Source of the DNA: Gaetbulibacter_A sp043876815
Lineage (GTDB): Bacteria; Bacteroidota; Bacteroidia; Flavobacteriales; Flavobacteriaceae
Direction of reading: 5' to 3'
Assembly (NCBI RefSeq): GCF_043876815.1
Contig: NZ_JBAWKA010000002.1
Span: forward strand, 779,441 to 843,440
Length of the DNA stretch: 64,000 nucleotides
The notes beneath the pieces were generated by a model. The model saw only the letters and a program-made list of their open reading frames with translations, was not told the DNA's origin and searched no databases. This document shows, in pieces, positions 33,757 through 43,292 of this stretch (within the stretch, counting starts at the first letter, position 1; every line of letters starts with the position of its first letter). The translations under genes and the position numbers were made by a program.

Positions 33757-34446
33757 TTAAAAATTCGGACTCAAACCGGATTGTTCATAGAAGGAGTTAA
33801 GTATGTCAATAACCTCTTTTGAACTGTCGACAAGATGAATTAAATCCAGATCTTTTTCACTAATATTATTATTGGATTTTAATAAAGTGTTTTTAACCCA
33901 GTCCATCAAGCCTTCCCAAAATTCAGTTCCAACAAGAATTATGGGGAACTTTTCAATTTTATGTGTTTGGATCAACGTCATGGCTTCAAAAAGTTCATCT
34001 AAGGTTCCAAATCCCCCCGGCATAACTACAAAACCTTGCGAATACTTAACAAACATTACCTTTCTTACAAAAAAGTAATCGAAATCAAGACTTTTATCAT
34101 GATCAATATATGGGTTATCATGCTGCTCAAAAGGCAGATCAATATTCAATCCAACTGAAGTACCGCCACCTAAATGCGCTCCTTTGTTACCAGCTTCCAT
34201 AATTCCGGGACCACCACCGGTAATAACGCCGTAACCAGCTTCAACAATATTTTTAGCGATTTCTTCAGTAAGTTTATAATATTTTTGGTCAGGTTTTGTT
34301 CTGGCAGAACCAAATATGGACACGCAGGGCCCAATTTTGCTCATGTTCTCAAAACCATAAACAAATTCTCCCATGATCTTAAAAATAGCCCAGGCATCAT
34401 TGGTCTTAATTTCGTTCCAGCCTTTCGGGTGGTGTTCTCCTCTCAT
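33757..34446 (-). CDS. LOG-family protein (TIGR00730-type)
   Basis: A 229-residue Rossmann-fold protein with the LOG signature GGGPGIMEAGNKGA (77-90) and PGGFGTLDE (143-151). In plants and some bacteria these are cytokinin nucleoside 5'-monophosphate phosphoribohydrolases; many bacterial members act on nucleotide monophosphates. Whether this one makes cytokinin is not known. It follows uvrA after 18 bp on the same strand, so it may be co-transcribed. Confidence 0.9.
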   Translation of the reverse strand: MRGEHHPKGWNEIKTNDAWAIFKIMGEFVYGFENMSKIGPCVSIFGSARTKPDQKYYKLTEEIAKNIVEAGYGVITGGGPGIMEAGNKGAHLGGGTSVGLNIDLPFEQHDNPYIDHDKSLDFDYFFVRKVMFVKYSQGFVVMPGGFGTLDELFEAMTLIQTHKIEKFPIILVGTEFWEGLMDWVKNTLLKSNNNISEKDLDLIHLVDSSKEVIDILNSFYEQSGLSPNF

Positions 34447-34464
34447 TTTCTTATTCGTTTTATG

Positions 34465-37296
34465 CTAATGTAACTCTTTTTCCAAAAACTTAGCGGTGTA
34501 ACTTTTTTTGTGTTTTATGATATCTTCCGGTGTTCCTTCTATTATAATTTTACCACCTCCTTTACCACCTTCATATCCAATATCAATAATATGATCGACG
34601 GTTTTTATAACGTCCAGATTATGTTCAATAATGAGTACTGTATTTCCTTTGTTTACCAATTTATTCAATACCTGCATCAACACTCGAATATCTTCAAAGT
34701 GCAGTCCTGTAGTGGGCTCATCCAGAATGTAAAAGGTATTTCCGGTATCACGTTTAGATAATTCGGTTGCCAGTTTAATACGTTGTGCCTCACCACCAGA
34801 AAGGGTGGTGCTTTGCTGTCCCAGAGTTATATAGCCTAAGCCCACATCTTTGATGGTTTTTAATTTTCGATGAATTTTCGGGATATGTTCAAAAAACTCC
34901 ACGGCTTCATTAATGGTCATATCTAATACATCACTAATTGACTTTCCTTTGTAGCGAATTTCTAGGGTTTCCCGATTGAAGCGTTTCCCCTGACAGGTTT
35001 CACATTCCACATAAACATCGGGTAAAAAATTCATCTCAATAACCCGAACACCGGCACCTTGACACGTTTCACAGCGCCCTCCTTTAACATTGAAACTAAA
35101 TCGTCCTGGTTTGTACCCGCGGATCATAGCCTCCGGTATTTTTGCGAATAAAGAACGAATTTCACTGAAAGTTCCAGTGTATGTCGCCGGATTACTTCGC
35201 GGTGTACGTCCAATGGGTGATTGATTAATGTCGATAACTTTATCCAAATGTTCTAAACCTTTAATGCTCTTGAAAGGCATTGGTTTTTTAACGCCGTTAA
35301 AGAAATGAGCATTTAAAATAGGGTAGAGCGTTTCATTGATCAATGTTGATTTTCCACTACCGGAAACACCGGTAACACCTATCATTTTTCCTAGTGGAAA
35401 TTTTACAGAAACATTTTTGAGGTTGTTACCTGTACAACCTTTGAGCTCTAAAATATGGCCGTTACCTTCCCGACGCATTTTAGGCACTTCAATTTCTTTT
35501 GTACCATTTAAATAATCAGCGGTTAAGGTTTGGTGTTCTTTTAGTTCGTCTGGAGATCCGATACTAATAATTTTCCCTCCATGTTTTCCTGCTCTCGGTC
35601 CAATATCAATAACGTAATCTGCGCGTTCGATCATGTCTTTATCGTGCTCCACAACAATAACCGAGTTTCCGATATCTCGGAGAGCTATAAGCGAATTTAT
35701 CAATTTTTCATTATCACGCTGATGCAGGCCAATACTAGGTTCATCTAAAATATATAATACACCAACCAACTGCGAACCAATCTGTGTTGCCAACCGAATA
35801 CGCTGGGCTTCACCACCGGAAAGGGATTTAGAGCTACGATTAAGACTTAAATAATCCAAACCAACATCCAATAAAAACTGAAGACGTGTTTTTATTTCTT
35901 TCAATACTTCCTCGGCAATTTTTAATTGTTTTTCAGAAAGGTTTTTATTCAGGTTTTCAAACCAATCTGCTAATTCTATGATATCCAATTGCGCCAATTC
36001 GGCAATATTCTTATTGTTTATTTTAAAGTAAAGCGATTCCTTTTTAAGGCGGGTGCCCTCACAGACAGGACAGGTAATTTTGTCCATGTAATTTTTAGCC
36101 CAACGTTTTAAAGAAGTGGTTTCAGCAGATTTATATTGATTTTCAATAAAATTAGCAACACCTTCAAAATCGATATTATAGTTTCGAGTTACGCCAAGAG
36201 TTTTACTTTCAACAGTGAACTTTTCATTACCTCCAAATAGAATCATGTTTTTAGCTTCCTCAGGAATATCCTTGTATGGGTCACTCAATTTAAAATCATA
36301 GCGTTGTGCAATGGTTTCAAACTGCTTGAATATCCAACTCTTTTTTTCTGGACCGTGAGGGGCTAAGGCACCATTTTTAATTGAAAGTGATGGATCAGGA
36401 ACAATTTTTTTCACATTCACTTCATACAATTCGCCGATGCCATTACAGTGATCACAGGCCCCTTTTGGGGAGTTGAATGAAAAATTATTCGGCTCCGGGT
36501 TTGGGTAGGAGATCCCACTACTAGGACACATTAAATTACGACTAAAATAACGTGTTTCTTGGGTGTCCTGATCGATTACGAGCAAAACATCATCACCGTG
36601 ATACATGGCTGTATTGATGGTTTCCGTGAGTCGTTTGTCATTATCGGCACCTTCATCAATTTTGAGGCGATCGATCACGATTTCAATATCGTGAGTTTTG
36701 TAACGATCCAATTTCATACCCTTAACCAAATCCCGAATCTCACCATCGGTGCGAACTTTCACAAAACCTTGTTTGGCGATTTGCTCGAACAATTCGCGGT
36801 AGTGTCCTTTTCTGGATCGTACAATCGGTGCCAGCACATTGATTCGTTTTTCCTTAAAATCCTGTAAGATCAATTCTTTAATTTGCTCATCGCTATAGCT
36901 CACCATTTTTTCACCCGTGTTGTAGCTATAGGCGTCACTGGCTCTGGCAAAAAGCAATCGCATGAAATCATATATTTCTGTAATAGTACCTACCGTAGAT
37001 CGCGGCGATTTACTGGTTGTTTTTTGCTCGATGGCAATAACAGGTGATAGACCATCAATTTTATCAACATCCGGCCGCTCTAAACTTCCTAAAAACTGAC
37101 GGGCATAAGCTGAAAATGTTTCAATATATCGGCGCTGTCCTTCTGCATAGATTGTATCAAAGGCAAGAGATGATTTACCGCTACCTGAGAGACCCGTGAT
37201 TACCACCAATTTCTCTCTAGGGATAGAAACATCAATGTCCTTTAAATTGTGAACACGAGCACCTTTTACTTCAATAAATTCGTCAAATTTGGTCAT
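34465..37296 (-). CDS. uvrA: UvrABC system protein A
   Basis: A 943-residue UvrA with two ABC ATPase halves: Walker A GLSGSGKSS near the N-terminus and GVSGSGKST in the second half, each with its own LSGGEAQRI signature, and zinc-binding clusters CDHCNGIG, CPVCEGTRL, CETCQGAG/CETCQGKR. It detects bulky DNA damage and loads UvrB in nucleotide-excision repair. A TACCTTTG-type -7 element (CAAAGGTA on the plus strand at 37312-37319) lies 16 bp before the start codon, giving a very short leader. Length is typical. Confidence 0.97.
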   Translation of the reverse strand: MTKFDEFIEVKGARVHNLKDIDVSIPREKLVVITGLSGSGKSSLAFDTIYAEGQRRYIETFSAYARQFLGSLERPDVDKIDGLSPVIAIEQKTTSKSPRSTVGTITEIYDFMRLLFARASDAYSYNTGEKMVSYSDEQIKELILQDFKEKRINVLAPIVRSRKGHYRELFEQIAKQGFVKVRTDGEIRDLVKGMKLDRYKTHDIEIVIDRLKIDEGADNDKRLTETINTAMYHGDDVLLVIDQDTQETRYFSRNLMCPSSGISYPNPEPNNFSFNSPKGACDHCNGIGELYEVNVKKIVPDPSLSIKNGALAPHGPEKKSWIFKQFETIAQRYDFKLSDPYKDIPEEAKNMILFGGNEKFTVESKTLGVTRNYNIDFEGVANFIENQYKSAETTSLKRWAKNYMDKITCPVCEGTRLKKESLYFKINNKNIAELAQLDIIELADWFENLNKNLSEKQLKIAEEVLKEIKTRLQFLLDVGLDYLSLNRSSKSLSGGEAQRIRLATQIGSQLVGVLYILDEPSIGLHQRDNEKLINSLIALRDIGNSVIVVEHDKDMIERADYVIDIGPRAGKHGGKIISIGSPDELKEHQTLTADYLNGTKEIEVPKMRREGNGHILELKGCTGNNLKNVSVKFPLGKMIGVTGVSGSGKSTLINETLYPILNAHFFNGVKKPMPFKSIKGLEHLDKVIDINQSPIGRTPRSNPATYTGTFSEIRSLFAKIPEAMIRGYKPGRFSFNVKGGRCETCQGAGVRVIEMNFLPDVYVECETCQGKRFNRETLEIRYKGKSISDVLDMTINEAVEFFEHIPKIHRKLKTIKDVGLGYITLGQQSTTLSGGEAQRIKLATELSKRDTGNTFYILDEPTTGLHFEDIRVLMQVLNKLVNKGNTVLIIEHNLDVIKTVDHIIDIGYEGGKGGGKIIIEGTPEDIIKHKKSYTAKFLEKELH

Positions 37297-37400
37297 AAAT
37301 CAGCAAAAGTGCAAAGGTACAATTTTAACTGTTAAAAAGCTGTGAAGTTTTATTTTGGTTTTTAAAGCTTGAGCAATATTTCTGCCTTTTTTTGGTAGTG

Positions 37401-38117
37401 TTAGTCACTTGTTTTTATATCAGTATTCTCAATCCCAAAGATCAAAAACTTATGAAAAGTAGGTAGTTGCGCTCCAGTTTGAGTTGTAGTCCAGTCGCTC
37501 CATGAGGCTTCTAATCCGTCTATTGGAATAATGGAAACCCACATTTTAAAGGCCGTTGGTTTAAAGTCCTTATCCAGGATCCATAAATAAGAATCCCCGG
37601 GGGTGGTACCGCCGGAGGTATAGGTTACGAGGAGTCCTGTTTTGTCTGATGTAAGATCAATTTTTTGTCGTTTTGTACCGGGGTCGAATACTTTATAAGG
37701 CGCAACTAACCAGAAAGAGTCATTATTGTAGTATTTTAAAGCTTTAGCGATATACTCTTTAGCCAAGTCGCTGTCTAGAGTGAAACCATGCACAAAAGCT
37801 TTACTTTTATCATGATCTTTGAGATCTAGAACCACCTTATAATCCTGCCATTCTACAGCGCAGGTATTTTTTTCTTTATTCCATTTATAATGTCTTCGGT
37901 TTTTAAAGGTCCATTCAATAATTACAGTATCCTCAAACGCTTTGTAGTCTAGGGCTGTCAACATATTTTCGGCTAAAATATCGGCTTGTTCGCCTGAAAT
38001 ACCTTGAGGCAACTCCTCGTCATATTTGAAATATAAAAATCCAAATAGGAGCAGACTTGGCAGCGTTAAAAAGATAACGATACCACCGATAATTTTTAGT
38101 GTTTTTTTAAAACTCAT
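37401..38117 (-). CDS. Membrane-anchored protein of unknown function
   Basis: A 238-residue protein with one N-terminal membrane helix (about residues 10-29, after MSFKKTLK) and a soluble, tryptophan-rich remainder likely facing the periplasm: WTFKNRRHYKWNKEKNTCAVEWQDYKV, DSFWLVAPYKVFDPG, YTSGGTTPGDSYLWILD. The mature part looks like an all-beta fold. I do not recognise a named family. It has a long gap to its neighbours and no clear operon. Confidence 0.7.
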   Translation of the reverse strand: MSFKKTLKIIGGIVIFLTLPSLLLFGFLYFKYDEELPQGISGEQADILAENMLTALDYKAFEDTVIIEWTFKNRRHYKWNKEKNTCAVEWQDYKVVLDLKDHDKSKAFVHGFTLDSDLAKEYIAKALKYYNNDSFWLVAPYKVFDPGTKRQKIDLTSDKTGLLVTYTSGGTTPGDSYLWILDKDFKPTAFKMWVSIIPIDGLEASWSDWTTTQTGAQLPTFHKFLIFGIENTDIKTSD

Positions 38118-38192
38118 GTTCTAAGTCCCTTGGAAAACAGGTTAATAATGTTACAAAGTATTAAATAGTATTAAGTTGCTAAAGGAAAATAA

Positions 38193-39887
38193 TTAAAATC
38201 CGACAGCAGTATCATCTCCTCGATGATCTGCACCGCCCTCTAACCGCTTATCAGGTAAAATACGTATAGCATCGACCTTACCAATAACAGGTGAATCCTT
38301 TTCATTTGTTGTAAAACCCCGTTTCTGAAGTTGTTTTATTATTTCAGGGTCAAAACTATTGGGTTCCATCCTGATCTCATCCGGTAACCATTGATGATGA
38401 AACCTAGGTGCGTCAACTGCTTCTTGCATCGTCATATTATACTCGTGAACATTTAGTATCGTTTGTAAAACAGAGGTAATTATAGTCGATCCTCCCGGTG
38501 ATCCAACAACCATATATAATGCACCATCTTTTTCAACGATAGTTGGAGTCATAGAACTGAGCATACGTTTTTCAGGCGCAATGCTATTGGCCTCTGCCCC
38601 AATTAACCCAAACATATTGGGTGTTCCAGGTTTGCTACTAAAATCATCCATTTCATTATTCAGAAAAAAACCAAGTTCTGAACAATACAATTTCGATCCA
38701 TAAGCACCATTTAAGGTGGTTGTAACGGAAACGGCATTTCCAAATTGATCTACTATCGAATAGTGGGTTGTTTCATTACTCTCAATAATTTCAATGTCAC
38801 CATGCGAGACTTCTTCAGATGGCGTTGCTTTTTTAAATGAAAAACTGTTCATGCGTTCATTTAAGTAGGTATCATCCATCAAGGTTTTTAGTGGCATTGT
38901 AGCAAAATCAGGATCACCCAAAAAGTAATTTCGGTCTGCAAAAGCACGGCGTTCTGCCTCAGTAATAACCTGAATAGATTTTACGGTATTATGGCCGTAT
39001 TTATCCAGGTTATAAGGTTCGATCATTTTCATGATTTCTGCCAAACAAACACCTCCACTTGATGGCGGAGCCATTGAAATAATCTTTAAGTTGTCATAAT
39101 TGAATTCAATCGGGTGGCGCCATTTTACTTCATATTTAGCCAGATCATCCAATGTTATGATACCACCTTGACTTTGAATAAATGAGACAAGTGTTTTTGC
39201 GGTTTCACCCTTGTAGAATTCATCCTGACCATTTTCTAAAAGGCGTTCTAAGGTAAGTGCTAGAGCAGAATATTTTATTGTATCATTAGTTTTCCAATCA
39301 TATTCCAACGGAATTGAATCTTTATTCACCAGACGAAAGAAAGGCTGGTATTTTTTTATTCGGGCTTCCTGTTTCGATGTTACCACAACACCTTTTTTGG
39401 CTAAAGCGATAACAGGTTGAAAAATGGATTCCAGTGGAAGCGATCCAAATTTCTCGTGTACTGCGAATAGACCTGCTACACTCCCCGGAACCCCTATAGC
39501 CATTGAGCCCAAGGTGCTTTTATCGGGAATAATATCACCGTTCTCATCCTGATACATTTTTTTAGTAGCGAGCAACGGTGCTTTTTCCCGGAAGTCCAGA
39601 CCTCCGATTTTTCCATCGTTCTTTCTGTAAACCATAAAGCCACCGCCACCAAGATTACCTGCAAAAGGGTAGGTGACGGCAAGGGCTAAACCAGTGCCAA
39701 CCATGGCATCAAAAGCATTGCCGCCTTGTTGTAAAATATCAGAGCCAATTTTTGAAGCCTCCTCACGAGCCGAAACTACCATGGCACGATCGGTCACTAA
39801 ACCTAGAACAGGTTCTGCTTTTTCTTGTTTTTGGCACGAATAGGCGAGAATAAATAGAACAAAAAGAAAATAAATCAGTTTTTTCAT
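38193..39887 (-). CDS. ggt: Gamma-glutamyltransferase (lipoprotein)
   Basis: A 564-residue gamma-glutamyltranspeptidase. An N-terminal lipobox with Cys18 (LAYSC) suggests a lipoprotein, where many relatives are free periplasmic proteins. The proenzyme should cleave itself before the catalytic Thr374 in the T-H-Y-S motif. Other landmarks: GGNAFDAMV, NLGGGGFMV, the oxyanion region MAPPSSGGV, GLIGAEANSIAPEKRMLSSM, and the C-terminal DHRGDDTAVG. It hydrolyses or transfers gamma-glutamyl groups, mainly in glutathione breakdown. The start overlaps the stop of the acpH gene (ATGA), so the two are translationally coupled. Confidence 0.94.
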   Translation of the reverse strand: MKKLIYFLFVLFILAYSCQKQEKAEPVLGLVTDRAMVVSAREEASKIGSDILQQGGNAFDAMVGTGLALAVTYPFAGNLGGGGFMVYRKNDGKIGGLDFREKAPLLATKKMYQDENGDIIPDKSTLGSMAIGVPGSVAGLFAVHEKFGSLPLESIFQPVIALAKKGVVVTSKQEARIKKYQPFFRLVNKDSIPLEYDWKTNDTIKYSALALTLERLLENGQDEFYKGETAKTLVSFIQSQGGIITLDDLAKYEVKWRHPIEFNYDNLKIISMAPPSSGGVCLAEIMKMIEPYNLDKYGHNTVKSIQVITEAERRAFADRNYFLGDPDFATMPLKTLMDDTYLNERMNSFSFKKATPSEEVSHGDIEIIESNETTHYSIVDQFGNAVSVTTTLNGAYGSKLYCSELGFFLNNEMDDFSSKPGTPNMFGLIGAEANSIAPEKRMLSSMTPTIVEKDGALYMVVGSPGGSTIITSVLQTILNVHEYNMTMQEAVDAPRFHHQWLPDEIRMEPNSFDPEIIKQLQKRGFTTNEKDSPVIGKVDAIRILPDKRLEGGADHRGDDTAVGF

Positions 39888-40483
39888 AAAACACGATTGT
39901 TTAATTCGATTAATTTTTCATTTGAAAAATGACGCAGCTCCTCAAAAAAGTGGGTAAATTCAGTTTCAAATTCCTCATAAAATATTTCAAGTTCGTTTAC
40001 GGCACGATCCATTCCCGATTTATTTTTGGTTCGGCGATTCATGCCATGTAATACTCGTGATATCCCATCGATAGATGCATAACTTAGCAACCAATTATCA
40101 GTCAGCATATATGGCATCATTTTTTGAATGCGTTCAGGTAAGAGATCATAATAATTTTCCAAAGAATCATAAAAATCATTTACATAAGGTTCCAAGGGAA
40201 TGTTCGAATAACGTTCCCAATTTTTAGCCAAAAAATGATCGTATAAAATATCGACGATCACACCGGAATAATGTCCGTACTTTGGGTGTAAGCGTTTAGT
40301 ACTTTTTCTTACCGTTTCATGAGCATCGGTAAAGGTGTCGATATGGCGGTGCAGTAAAATTCCAATTTGTAGTGGCTTTTGGAATTTTTTATAGCGTTTC
40401 CCTTTGATACCATCGGCCATAAAGTTACCAATCGTTATTAGTTCGTCATCTCCTGATAAATAAATATGAGCCAAATAATTCAT
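39884..40483 (-). CDS. acpH: Acyl carrier protein phosphodiesterase (DUF479)
   Basis: A 199-residue AcpH-type protein: opening MNYLAHIYLSG, then IGNFMADGIKG, GILLHRHIDTFTDAH with the metal-binding His/Asp of an HD-like fold, and GVIVDILYDHFLAKNW. It removes the 4'-phosphopantetheine arm from ACP. It is the first gene of a pair with ggt, overlapping it by 4 bp. The link to glutathione metabolism is not obvious, and the pairing may be accidental or reflect shared expression only. Confidence 0.9.
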   Translation of the reverse strand: MNYLAHIYLSGDDELITIGNFMADGIKGKRYKKFQKPLQIGILLHRHIDTFTDAHETVRKSTKRLHPKYGHYSGVIVDILYDHFLAKNWERYSNIPLEPYVNDFYDSLENYYDLLPERIQKMMPYMLTDNWLLSYASIDGISRVLHGMNRRTKNKSGMDRAVNELEIFYEEFETEFTHFFEELRHFSNEKLIELNNRVL

Positions 40484-40530
40484 TATGGAAATTTACGAAT
40501 TCCCCGCTAAGAATTACAAGTTTCTAATTG

Positions 40531-40538
40531 TATATTTG
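40531..40538 (+). promoter_or_regulatory. Candidate -7 element of glmM
   Basis: TATATTTG, a match to TAnnTTTG, lies 21 bp before the glmM start codon. No good -33 TTG at 19 bp was found, so confidence is modest. Confidence 0.45.
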
Positions 40539-40558
40539 TATCATATTTTGAAAATATT

Positions 40559-41947
40559 ATGACATTAATCAAATCGATTTCCGGAATTAGAGGCACTATT
40601 GGTGGTGCTGTTGGTGATAATTTAACCCCTATAGACGCTGTAAAATTTGCTTCGGCTTATGGGGTTTGGTTAAAACAAAACCGCAGAAAAGAGCATTATC
40701 GTGTGGTTGTGGGCCGAGATGCCCGAATTTCAGGTAAAATGATGCAAAACCTGGTAATGAATACACTCATCGGGATGGGTATTGATGTCGTAGATATTGG
40801 TTTGTCTACAACACCTACGGTGGAAGTAGCTGTAGCCCTAGAACATGCTGATGGCGGGATTATTTTAACGGCGAGCCATAACCCCAAACAATGGAATGCC
40901 TTAAAACTATTGAATGAAAAAGGAGAGTTCTTGGATGCCGAGGACGGTGCTAAGATTTTGGAAATCGCAGAAGGTGATTCTATGACTTTTGCTGAGGTGG
41001 ATGATCTTGGAAAGATTACCAAAAACAAAGCTTATATAGATCTTCATATTATTGAGGTTCTTGACTTGGATCTGGTTAATGTTAAAGCGATCGAAGAAGC
41101 CCGCTTCAAAGTGGTTGTAGATGGTGTTAATTCCACCGGAGGTATAGCAATACCCTTGCTTTTAGAGCGGCTTGGTGTTCATGTTATTAAAATTCATTGC
41201 GAACCCAATGGTTATTTTCCGCATAACCCCGAACCTTTAAAAGAACATTTGGGCGATTTGTCTGAAGCTGTAAAGAAACATAATGCCGATCTTGGTATTG
41301 TGGTCGATCCTGATGTTGATCGTCTTGCCTTTATGGATGAAAACGGCGATATGTTTGGCGAAGAGTACACCTTGGTGGCTTGTGCCGATTATGTGCTTAG
41401 TCGGACTCCGGGAAATACAGTGAGTAATATGAGTTCTACCAGAGCTTTACGCGATGTTACTGAAAAATATGGCGGTACTTATGAAGCTAGTGCTGTAGGG
41501 GAGGTAAATGTTGTAAAACTTATGAAAAAAAATAACGTGGTGATTGGTGGTGAAGGTAATGGAGGCATTATTTATCCTGATGCACATTACGGGCGTGACG
41601 CTTTAGTGGGTGTTGGCTTGTTCCTGAGTTTGTTGGCCGATAAAAATATGACCGTTAGTGAATTGCGGGCAACTTACCCCAATTACTTTATGAGTAAAAA
41701 GAAAATTGAATTAATCCCCGGGCTGGATGTTGATGGGATTTTAAAAACGATTCAAGAGCGCTATAAAAATGAGAATCTTACGACTATAGATGGGGTTAAA
41801 ATAGATTTTCCTGAAAGCTGGGTTCATTTACGAAAAAGTAATACAGAGCCGATTATTCGTATTTACACAGAAGCGAAATCTCAAAAAGAGGCTGATGACT
41901 TGGCTGATAAATTTATAGCGGAAATAGGAGAGGTTGCGAAATTATAA
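40559..41947 (+). CDS. glmM: Phosphoglucosamine mutase
   Basis: A 462-residue alpha-D-phosphohexomutase. The phosphoserine loop TASHNP has Ser106; the metal site DPDVDR follows at about 245; the sugar-binding GGEGNGG and the phosphate-binding RKSNTEP near the C-terminus are intact. The closest group is the Bacteroidota GlmM-type, converting glucosamine-6-phosphate to glucosamine-1-phosphate for UDP-GlcNAc. Related phosphomannomutases share the motifs, so the sugar preference is inferred. Confidence 0.85.
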   Translation: MTLIKSISGIRGTIGGAVGDNLTPIDAVKFASAYGVWLKQNRRKEHYRVVVGRDARISGKMMQNLVMNTLIGMGIDVVDIGLSTTPTVEVAVALEHADGGIILTASHNPKQWNALKLLNEKGEFLDAEDGAKILEIAEGDSMTFAEVDDLGKITKNKAYIDLHIIEVLDLDLVNVKAIEEARFKVVVDGVNSTGGIAIPLLLERLGVHVIKIHCEPNGYFPHNPEPLKEHLGDLSEAVKKHNADLGIVVDPDVDRLAFMDENGDMFGEEYTLVACADYVLSRTPGNTVSNMSSTRALRDVTEKYGGTYEASAVGEVNVVKLMKKNNVVIGGEGNGGIIYPDAHYGRDALVGVGLFLSLLADKNMTVSELRATYPNYFMSKKKIELIPGLDVDGILKTIQERYKNENLTTIDGVKIDFPESWVHLRKSNTEPIIRIYTEAKSQKEADDLADKFIAEIGEVAKL

Positions 41948-41968
41948 ATTTATTATTAGTTGTTTTTT

Positions 41969-42147
41969 TGTCATTCAGAAGGAACGGAGCGACTGAAGAA
42001 TCTCTAAGATTAATTAAAGATTCTTTGCTATGCTCTGAATGAAAGTAATGTTGCAATTAAGAAAGTACCGATAGACAGATTGCTTCGCTACGCTCGCAAT
42101 GACGAAATGGAACGTCATTACGAGGAACGCAGTGACGTGGTAATCTG
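41969..42147. repeat. Two long hairpin repeats in the glmM-acyltransferase spacer
   Basis: First hairpin: TCATTCAGA (41971-41979) pairs with TCTGAATGA (42034-42042), with AGAATCT/AGATTCT inside. Second: CAGATT (42076-42081) pairs with AATCTG (42142-42147) and AATGACG with CGTCATT inside. A 36-base stretch at 41969-42004 is repeated in inverted orientation at 50816-50851 (33 of 36 identical by eye). Such elements are common in Flavobacteriaceae intergenic regions. Confidence 0.85.
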
Positions 42148-42156
42148 TTGAAGGAG

Positions 42157-42176
42157 ATTCCAGCCTTCGCTGGAAT
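42157..42176. repeat. Short perfect hairpin of the same repeat family
   Basis: ATTCCAGC, CTTC loop, GCTGGAAT. The sequence ATTCCAGCCTTCGCT occurs inverted in the 50.6-kb repeat region. Confidence 0.85.
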
Positions 42177-42246
42177 GACAACATGTTCGCAATGGCGGTT
42201 TGGACTCTTCGCTTACGCTCTGAATGACATTACACCTAAGTTATTC

Positions 42247-42337
42247 CGGTAGCCGCGTTAAGGATAGTAGTGAAAAGCCCACAGCGAGGTACGAGCGAGG
42301 ACTTGCAGCGGATAGCCTGACCCGCAGGGTAACGCCC
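42247..42337. repeat. About 90-bp dispersed repeat element, copy 1
   Basis: Bounded by CGGTAGCCGCGTTA on the left and AACGCCC on the right, with GGGT and CCTG blocks inside. An element with the same ends in reverse orientation (GGGCGTT to TAACGCGGCTACCG) is at 50621-50705. Bacteroidota genomes carry many such intergenic elements; no coding frame is inside. Confidence 0.8.
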
Positions 42338-42348
42338 AAAAAATTATT

Positions 42349-43230
42349 TTATTGAGGTTTCTTCCCGCGATGTTTCCAGCGTTTGTGGGTCCATAAATAA
42401 TACTCGGGGGCTTCATGAATTTGTTCCTCCACTAATTTTAAAGCTTTATCGGTAATATCAAAATCAGGATACTCTTGAGGTGTTTTTGTCAGGTTAATAA
42501 AGGTTCCATGGTAAAAACCACGTTTCACTTTTTTTACTTTTAGAAAAACGACAGCCATGTCCAGACGTTTTGCCAGAACCTCCGCACCAACATGAACCGG
42601 AACTTCAATACCCATAAATTTTTGCCAATAAATGGTTTTTTCTAGTTTTGGAGATTGATCGAAGGCAAAACCATTGATGGTTAATTCATTGTTTTCTTTG
42701 GCTTTTATAAGTGTGGAAAAAGTGTCTTTAGTGGTGATTAAATAACTGTTATATTTCGCCCGAATTCGTTTTACCAGAGCATCAAAATATTTATTACTTA
42801 ACTGTTTGTAAATGGCATAGCCTTTATGATTTATTAACGTTTGCAGAATAAAAACCCATTCCCAACTTGCGTAATGCCCCATCATTAAAACAATACTTTT
42901 CCCTTCTTTTTCTAATTGATGGATTTGATCTACATTACCAATAACATAGCGCTGTGTCATCTCTTTTTCCGATATGGTTATAGATTTTATAGACTCCAGA
43001 ATCATATCACATAAATGATGGTAAAACTTTTTTCTAATAGCACGTAATTCTTTTTCAGATTTTTCAGGAAATACCAACCTTAAGTTTTCTATGACCACTT
43101 TTTTTCGGTAACCAAAAACGTGAAAAAGTAATACAAATACACCATCTGAAACAGCGTATAATAATCTAAAGGGAAGTATTGAAATACACCACAAAAACGG
43201 ATAAACCAGAATATAGGCTAGAAATTGCAT
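42349..43230 (-). CDS. Lysophospholipid/lipid A acyltransferase (LpxL/HtrB family)
   Basis: A 293-residue acyltransferase of the LpxL/LpxM superfamily. An N-terminal membrane anchor is followed by the catalytic HX4E motif, His119 and Glu124 (GHYASWEW), and the later FAFDQSPKLEKTIYWQKFMG and GAEVLAKRLDMAVVF segments. It should transfer secondary acyl chains to the lipid A precursor at the inner membrane; an ornithine- or phospholipid-type substrate cannot be excluded. A -7 element (CAAAGATA, 43255-43262) lies upstream. Confidence 0.88.
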   Translation of the reverse strand: MQFLAYILVYPFLWCISILPFRLLYAVSDGVFVLLFHVFGYRKKVVIENLRLVFPEKSEKELRAIRKKFYHHLCDMILESIKSITISEKEMTQRYVIGNVDQIHQLEKEGKSIVLMMGHYASWEWVFILQTLINHKGYAIYKQLSNKYFDALVKRIRAKYNSYLITTKDTFSTLIKAKENNELTINGFAFDQSPKLEKTIYWQKFMGIEVPVHVGAEVLAKRLDMAVVFLKVKKVKRGFYHGTFINLTKTPQEYPDFDITDKALKLVEEQIHEAPEYYLWTHKRWKHRGKKPQ

Positions 43231-43240
43231 GAAATAATTT

Positions 43241-43262
43241 TAGCTTTGTAGCCGCAAAGATA
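43241..43262. promoter_or_regulatory. Divergent -7 elements between the acyltransferase and rhomboid genes
   Basis: TAGCTTTG (43241-43248) points right toward the rhomboid gene, and TATCTTTG on the minus strand (43262-43255) points left toward the acyltransferase gene. Both fit TAnnTTTG, but neither has a perfect -33 TTG. They nearly overlap, so the two promoters may compete. Confidence 0.5.
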
Positions 43263-43292
43263 TATTAAATAGAATTTAAACCTTCAGACCTT

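Noticed and set aside
40696..41028. 110-residue minus-strand frame inside glmM
   Set aside because: Shadow of a firmly identified gene; the Ser/Ile-rich composition is an artefact of antisense reading.
41969..42337. Repeats as CRISPR array
   Set aside because: Repeat units differ in length and are hairpins with varied spacing, not direct repeats with regular spacers; no cas genes.
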